From NCBI RefSeq assembly GCF_008693385.1, contig NZ_CP044067.1, positions 1,116,001 through 1,180,000 on the forward strand: a stretch of 64,000 nucleotides of DNA, written 5' to 3'. The notes under the pieces are model-generated. The model was not told the origin of the DNA. It searched no databases and was given only the letters and a program-made list of their open reading frames with translations. Shown here piece after piece: positions 60,436 to 64,000 of the stretch. The stretch comes from Cupriavidus pauculus. GTDB lineage: Bacteria > Pseudomonadota > Gammaproteobacteria > Burkholderiales > Burkholderiaceae. Every line of letters begins with the position of its first letter. Within the stretch, counting starts at the first letter, position 1. Position numbers and translations under genes: made by a program.

Positions 60436-60450
60436 ACCGCGCCGCACTCC

Positions 60451-60482
60451 GTAACTTTCAATAAAACACGTTGAAGGTTACG
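60451..60482. promoter_or_regulatory. Inverted-repeat element A upstream of the CGNR gene
   Basis: Eleven-base arms GTAACTTTCAA and TTGAAGGTTAC (one mismatch) separated by nine bases, then G. The same 32-base design recurs at 61162-61193 in front of the hydrolase gene. A TACAAT -10-like hexamer follows at 60500-60505. It is 47 bases upstream of the CGNR ATG. Probable operator for the CGNR protein. Confidence 0.65.
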
Positions 60483-60528
60483 TTGGCGGCGAACGGGAAT
60501 ACAATGGTGCGCTCTTCCTGGAGGCACC

Positions 60529-61155
60529 ATGGCATCTCACGCCCCCCACGCCCATCCCGCGCCGCACGCCGATGACGTGCACACGCTTCCGCGCGTGCTC
60601 GCGGACCACGTCGCCCTCGACCTCATCAACACGGTGGGACTCGTCGATGGCGCACCCGTCGACTATTGGCAATCCGATGCCGATGTCATGCACTGGCTCG
60701 GCCGCACGGGCCTGCTTCCGGAAGGCGCGCCCGCCAGGACGCCGCCCCGGGGCCTGCTGGACGCCGCGCGCGCATTGCGCGAACCGCTGCGGCAGGCGAT
60801 TGCGCGCCGCAAGGCAGGCAAGAAGCTCGACCTTGCCTGGCTCAACGGCGCCCTTTCCGCCGGGGGCAGTCACCTCGCCACGCAGATCGACGCGAACGGC
60901 AGCGTGATCATGACGCGCGTCTATCCGATGGAAACCGCCGGTCACTATCTCGTCCCGCTCGCCGAGGCCATTGCCGACCTGTTTGTCCATGGCGATTTCG
61001 ACCTCGTCAGAAAATGCGAAAGCGACAACTGCATCCTCTGGTTCTATGACCGCACGCGCTCGCATCGCCGACGCTGGTGCAGCATGGCGCTCTGCGGCAA
61101 TCGCCACAAGGTGGCCGCCTTCAGGCGCCGCGAGGCGGGCGACGCCGAGGGCTGA
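60529..61155 (+). CDS. CGNR zinc-finger / ABATE-domain regulator
   Basis: 208 residues. The N-terminal half is an ABATE domain (VLADHVALDLINTVGLVDGA, LLDAARALREPLRQAIARRK). The C-terminal CGNR zinc finger has the form CESDNCILWFYDRTRSHRRR then WCSMALCGNRHKVAAFRRR, with four Cys and the CGN-R signature. Such proteins are stress-type transcription factors. It lies between two identical-design inverted repeats (60451 and 61162), the second in the promoter of the hydrolase gene 106 bases downstream. So it is probably an autoregulator controlling the hydrolase. Confidence 0.9.
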   Translation: MASHAPHAHPAPHADDVHTLPRVLADHVALDLINTVGLVDGAPVDYWQSDADVMHWLGRTGLLPEGAPARTPPRGLLDAARALREPLRQAIARRKAGKKLDLAWLNGALSAGGSHLATQIDANGSVIMTRVYPMETAGHYLVPLAEAIADLFVHGDFDLVRKCESDNCILWFYDRTRSHRRRWCSMALCGNRHKVAAFRRREAGDAEG

Positions 61156-61161
61156 TCCCGT

Positions 61162-61208
61162 GTAACCTTCTAAAAATGATTTGACAGGTTACGTAAAGTC
61201 TCTAGAAT
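61162..61208. promoter_or_regulatory. Inverted-repeat element B overlapping the hydrolase promoter
   Basis: GTAACCTTCT... and ...GACAGGTTAC (61162-61193) share spacing and most bases with element A. A -35 TTGACA (61181-61186), a 16-base spacer and a -10 TAGAAT (61203-61208) overlap it, so a protein bound to the element would cover the -35. The hydrolase ATG is at 61261. Confidence 0.7.
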
Positions 61209-61260
61209 TCGTTCCCAAGCGGCAACGACGCCGTCCCACGAACCCATTCCGGAGCAAGCC

Positions 61261-62139
61261 ATGCGCACGAACGTACAACCCGATTCGACCGTGCAGTATC
61301 GATTTGCCGACGCCGACGGCGTCCGCGTGTTCTATCGCGAGGCCGGCGACGCCAGCCTGCCCACGATGCTGCTGCTGCACGGCTATCCGAGCTCGTCGCA
61401 CCAGTTCCGCCACCTGATTCCGCAGCTTGCGCAGCGCTTCCATGTGATTGCGCCAGACCTGCCCGGCTTTGGCTTCACCGAAGTGCCGGCGTCGCGCGGC
61501 TATCGCTATACGTTCGACGATCTGGCAAAGACGCTGGAAGCGTTCGTGGACGCCGTTGGCCTGCAGCGCTATGCAATGTATGTGTTCGACTACGGCGCGC
61601 CGACGGGCCTGCGGCTGGCGGTGGCGCATCCGGAGCGCGTGACGGGCCTCGTGTCGCAGAACGGCAATGCGTATCTGGAAGGGCTGGGCGATGCATGGGC
61701 ACCGATCCGCAACTACTGGGCGGACCCGAGCGCGGCCAACCGCAAGATCGTGGCCGACGCGGTGCTGCATTTCGAAGGGACCAGGTGGCAGTACGTGCAC
61801 GGCGTGGCAAACCCGGACAGCGTCGCGCCCGAGTCCTATGCGCTGGACGCGGCGCTGCTGGAGCGCCCCGGCAACAAGGATATCCAGCTCGACCTGTTCC
61901 TCGATTACGCGAACAACCTCAAGCAATACCCGGCCTTCCAGGCATTCTTCCGCGACGCACAAATTCCGACGCTGGTGATCTGGGGCAAGAACGATCCGTT
62001 CTTCATCCCGCCCGGCGCGGAAGCCTATCGGCGCGACAATCCCAATGCCGTGGTCGAATTGCTCGACACAGGCCACTTCGCGCTGGAGACGCACGGCGAG
62101 TACATCGGCCGGCGCATCATCGACGTGCTAGGCAAGTAA
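61261..62139 (+). CDS. Alpha/beta hydrolase (haloalkane dehalogenase/epoxide hydrolase-like)
   Basis: 292 residues. LLLHGYPSSSHQFRHLIPQL is the oxyanion region. The nucleophile elbow is MYVFDYGAPTGLRLAVAHPE, so the nucleophile is Asp110, not Ser, as in haloalkane dehalogenases, epoxide hydrolases and fluoroacetate dehalogenases. WGKNDPFFIP has the acid and DTGHFALETHG the His. The cap region is FEGTRWQYVHGVANPDSVAP. Cytoplasmic. It is probably regulated by the upstream CGNR protein through element B. Convergent with the reductase gene. Confidence 0.9.
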   Translation: MRTNVQPDSTVQYRFADADGVRVFYREAGDASLPTMLLLHGYPSSSHQFRHLIPQLAQRFHVIAPDLPGFGFTEVPASRGYRYTFDDLAKTLEAFVDAVGLQRYAMYVFDYGAPTGLRLAVAHPERVTGLVSQNGNAYLEGLGDAWAPIRNYWADPSAANRKIVADAVLHFEGTRWQYVHGVANPDSVAPESYALDAALLERPGNKDIQLDLFLDYANNLKQYPAFQAFFRDAQIPTLVIWGKNDPFFIPPGAEAYRRDNPNAVVELLDTGHFALETHGEYIGRRIIDVLGK

Positions 62140-62141
62140 GC

Positions 62142-62810
62142 TCAGGCGCCGTCGCGTGCCATCCGCGCGCGCCGTGCGAGCTCCTTCTCGCTCGGCGCGA
62201 CGGTCTCGAACGTTCCGACCTTCACGCCGCCCGACGGTTCGTAGGTGCTCATCACCACGCCGGTCGTGGATGCCAGCGAATGCACGAGCCGCAGGCCGGC
62301 GGGCGTCGCGGTGGATTCGAACAGCCGTTTGCCTCGGCCGAGCACGACCGGAAACGTCCACACGTTGTACTCGTCGATGAGGTTGGCCGCCTGCAGGGTC
62401 TGGATCAGGTTGCCGCTGCCGATGATCTGGAGGTCCTGCCCCGCCTGCGCCTTGAGCGCGGCCACGGCCGTCGCGACGTCGCCGCGCAGCAGCGTCGAGT
62501 TATTCCAGCCGACTTCGGAGAGCGTGCGGGATGCCACGTACTTGCGCGCGGCGTTGAGCGTCCGCGCGATCGGGTCATCCGCCGATTGATACGGCCAGTA
62601 GCCGTCGAAGATTTCGTAGGTCTTGCGGCCCAGGAGCAGTTCGCGGTCCTTGCCGTCGAAGCCGCGCATGTCGCGGCCCATGACCTCGTCCCAGAACGGG
62701 AAGGTCCAGCCGCCGTGGGCAAACCCGCCGGTGGGATCTTCCTCCGGGCCGCCCGGCGCCTGCATGACGCCGTCCAGCGAGACGAAAGTGGATGCGATGA
62801 GTCTTCTCAT
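62142..62810 (-). CDS. Dihydrofolate reductase-like (RibD C-terminal) protein
   Basis: 222 residues. MRRLIASTFVSLDGVMQAPG opens the family; FDGKDRELLLGRKTYEIFDG and NAARKYVASRTLSEVGWNNS are typical, then LQIIGSGNLIQTLQAANLID and VLGRGKRLFESTATPAGLRL. These NADPH-binding folds are common in bacteria as uncharacterised oxidoreductases. Divergence from true DHFR means folate activity is doubtful. Its stop is two bases beyond the hydrolase stop, convergent. Confidence 0.9.
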   Translation of the reverse strand: MRRLIASTFVSLDGVMQAPGGPEEDPTGGFAHGGWTFPFWDEVMGRDMRGFDGKDRELLLGRKTYEIFDGYWPYQSADDPIARTLNAARKYVASRTLSEVGWNNSTLLRGDVATAVAALKAQAGQDLQIIGSGNLIQTLQAANLIDEYNVWTFPVVLGRGKRLFESTATPAGLRLVHSLASTTGVVMSTYEPSGGVKVGTFETVAPSEKELARRARMARDGA

Positions 62811-62856
62811 GGTGCAACTCCGCTTCGATCGAAGAGCGCACCATTCTACATGCCGT

Positions 62857-63240
62857 CTATTGGAGCAACGCGAGCAGTCCGTCGATGTCCTGTTTGCACG
62901 CCCTGGCCGCCGTGACCTCGATCTGCCGATAGAGCCGAATAACCGCTTCGCCTTCCGGCGTCAGCGTGGTGCCCCCGCGGCCTTCGCCGCCGTGCTCGGA
63001 CACCACGGCCGGAGACTGCATGGCCTTGTTGAGTTCCTGCACCAGCAGCCAGGCGCGCCGGTAGGACATGCCCATGCTGCGCGCGGCGGCGGTAATCGAC
63101 CCGTGTTCGCGTATCGCCTCGAGCAGGGACACCTTGCCGGGGCCTATCGCCACGACATCCGCCACCGTGATCCGCGCACGGAACTTGAAACTGGTCCGAG
63201 AGGCTGTGCCCTCGTGCGTTTTGGTATTCGTCTTGGCCAT
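62857..63240 (-). CDS. Short ModE-type HTH regulator (no Mop domain)
   Basis: 127 residues, only the winged-helix half of ModE. The HTH is VSLLEAIREHGSITAAARSM, GMSYRRAWLLVQELNKAMQS, with wing GRGGTTLTPEGEAVIRLYRQ. The molybdate-binding Mop domains of classical ModE are absent, so it may sense its ligand otherwise or be the DNA-binding half of a split regulator. Divergent from a second ModE-type HTH gene (63357 on), with a ModE-like box between. Confidence 0.88.
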   Translation of the reverse strand: MAKTNTKTHEGTASRTSFKFRARITVADVVAIGPGKVSLLEAIREHGSITAAARSMGMSYRRAWLLVQELNKAMQSPAVVSEHGGEGRGGTTLTPEGEAVIRLYRQIEVTAARACKQDIDGLLALLQ

Positions 63241-63305
63241 GGCGCAGTCTACTGCATCTATTCACTGTACTGCCCGTCGCGCACCGGATCTGTGTTGCTG
63301 CTATC

Positions 63306-63329
63306 CGTTATATTCAGTGGTATATTTCG
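63306..63329. promoter_or_regulatory. ModE-like operator box
   Basis: A 24-base dyad, CGTTATAT then eight bases then ATATTTCG, between the two divergent HTH genes. The E. coli molybdate-operon ModE site has the same length and the same CGTTATAT left arm (recalled from the literature). It lies 28 bases before the right-hand ATG and 66 before the left. Function inferred. Confidence 0.55.
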
Positions 63330-63356
63330 GCAAGTTCTTTGCATTGGGGACCTGCC

Positions 63357-64000
63357 ATGAAATTCCGCTTCGAACTGACCCCCTTCGTCGAGATCGGCAG
63401 CGCCAGCAGTACCGCCGACACCGGCGCCGACCCTGCCGCGGGCTCGCATGCCGCCGGGCAGATGCTCGCGCTGCTCGGCGCCATTCGCGCGACCGGTTCG
63501 CTGCAGCGCGCCGCCCTTACCGTCGGCCTGTCCTATCGGCACGCCTGGGGCACCATCCGCCATTGGGAAACCCTGCTCGATCGCAGCATCGTGAGCATGC
63601 AGCGCGGCAAGGGCGCCGAACTGACGCGATTCGGGGAAGATCTGATTGCCGCCGAGTCCCGCATGCGGGAAACGGTGGAGCCGATGATCGAGACCGCCAC
63701 CGCGGACTTCCACCAGTACCTCGGCAATGCCCTGGGCTCGCGCGCGCAGGTGCGATTCTCGGGGCGGCCCGATGCGACCATCGACGTCGTGCGCCAGTCG
63801 CTCACCCATGCGGAGACCACGGTGTCGCTCGATACCGTCTTCTGCGGCGCCGTCGATGGGCTAATCTGCCTGCATGAGCGGCAGGCCGAGCTTGCTGGGT
63901 TCCACGTCTCGCCGATCCATCAGGCCGGCACACGCGTGCATACGGCGTTCCGCCCATGGCTCAAGCCGTCGGATGTGCGGCTGATCCGGCTGGCGTGGCG
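63357..64000 (+). CDS. ModE/LysR-type HTH with periplasmic-binding-like domain (partial at window end)
   Basis: At least 214 residues; the gene runs off the window. ATG 63357 opens MKFRFELTPFVEIGSASSTA. The HTH near residues 35-80 is GQMLALLGAIRATGSLQRAA, LTVGLSYRHAWGTIRHWETL, a ModE-type wing (QRGKGAELTRFGEDLIAAES). A second domain starting VRFSGRPDATIDVVRQSLTH and VDGLICLHERQAELAGFHVS looks like a substrate-binding-protein-type sensor, as in HTH-PBP regulators tied to molybdate/tungstate uptake or formate dehydrogenase. Divergent from the short ModE-type gene. Confidence 0.8.
   Translation, partial: MKFRFELTPFVEIGSASSTADTGADPAAGSHAAGQMLALLGAIRATGSLQRAALTVGLSYRHAWGTIRHWETLLDRSIVSMQRGKGAELTRFGEDLIAAESRMRETVEPMIETATADFHQYLGNALGSRAQVRFSGRPDATIDVVRQSLTHAETTVSLDTVFCGAVDGLICLHERQAELAGFHVSPIHQAGTRVHTAFRPWLKPSDVRLIRLAW

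Overview
This 64 kb window is high-GC, densely coded chromosomal DNA of a beta-proteobacterium of the order Burkholderiales, most like Cupriavidus or a close relative. The grounds are four Bug/TctC-type periplasmic receptors, three class III CoA transferases, many LysR regulators placed beside the genes they probably control, a beta-proteobacterial porin and a DmeR/DmeF-like metal pair. I see no rRNA, tRNA, CRISPR array, complete insertion sequence or prophage.

Layout. 1-1.7 kb: a DHA2 drug exporter. 1.9-11.7 kb: a catabolic cluster with a fumarate-reductase-like flavoprotein, two Bug receptors, an enoyl-CoA hydratase, a MaoC hydratase, three CaiB/BaiF CoA transferases, a LysR regulator and the wreck of a DapA-family gene. 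It looks like uptake and CoA-dependent breakdown of an unknown carboxylic acid. 11.7-15.3 kb: a LysR gene divergent from a coupled M81 metallopeptidase and D-cysteine desulfhydrase pair. 15.4-17.6 kb: metE with a MetR-like box. 17.8-24 kb: an Abi_2/HEPN gene, an MFS exporter, pyrrolidone-carboxylate peptidase with a divergent LysR, a cytochrome P460, an SGNH hydrolase and a lipoprotein. 24.2 kb: a third Bug receptor.

25.3-28.4 kb is an accessory patch. Part of it is AT-richer than its surroundings. It holds a 434-residue HEPN-like protein, an unknown 168-residue protein and an SMI1/KNR4-type immunity-like protein, plus fragments. 28.4-33.6 kb holds small redox and regulatory genes, including an SDR-MarR operon whose promoter carries two copies of a palindrome. 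33.7-38.7 kb is a four-gene unit (MHS transporter, LysR, porin, AbgB-like amidohydrolase). 38.7-40.6 kb is gene-poor with small or broken genes. 40.7-43.4 kb is an M16 peptidase. 43.5-48.6 kb has two SDR genes divergent from a TetR gene, an AraC regulator, and a fourth Bug receptor with a NIPSNAP gene.

48.6-53.8 kb carries a MarR gene and the chain fumC, ThrE-like exporter, cupin, mqo, in which every junction overlaps. 53.9-57.4 kb has an oxygenase-like protein, a GbsR-type regulator, a 5'-truncated SDR/DoxX gene and the RcnR-like/DmeF-like metal pair. 57.5-59.7 kb is katG with a terminator. 60-62.1 kb holds a YbaK-like deacylase and a CGNR regulator and alpha/beta hydrolase that share a 32-bp inverted-repeat element at each promoter. 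The window ends with a DHFR-like reductase and two divergent ModE-type HTH genes around a ModE-like box; the last gene runs off the edge.

The strongest candidates for something undescribed are the HEPN-like gene and orphan immunity island, the fumC-to-mqo overlapping operon, the CGNR/hydrolase shared operator and the CoA-transferase cluster. All functions are inferred from sequence alone.
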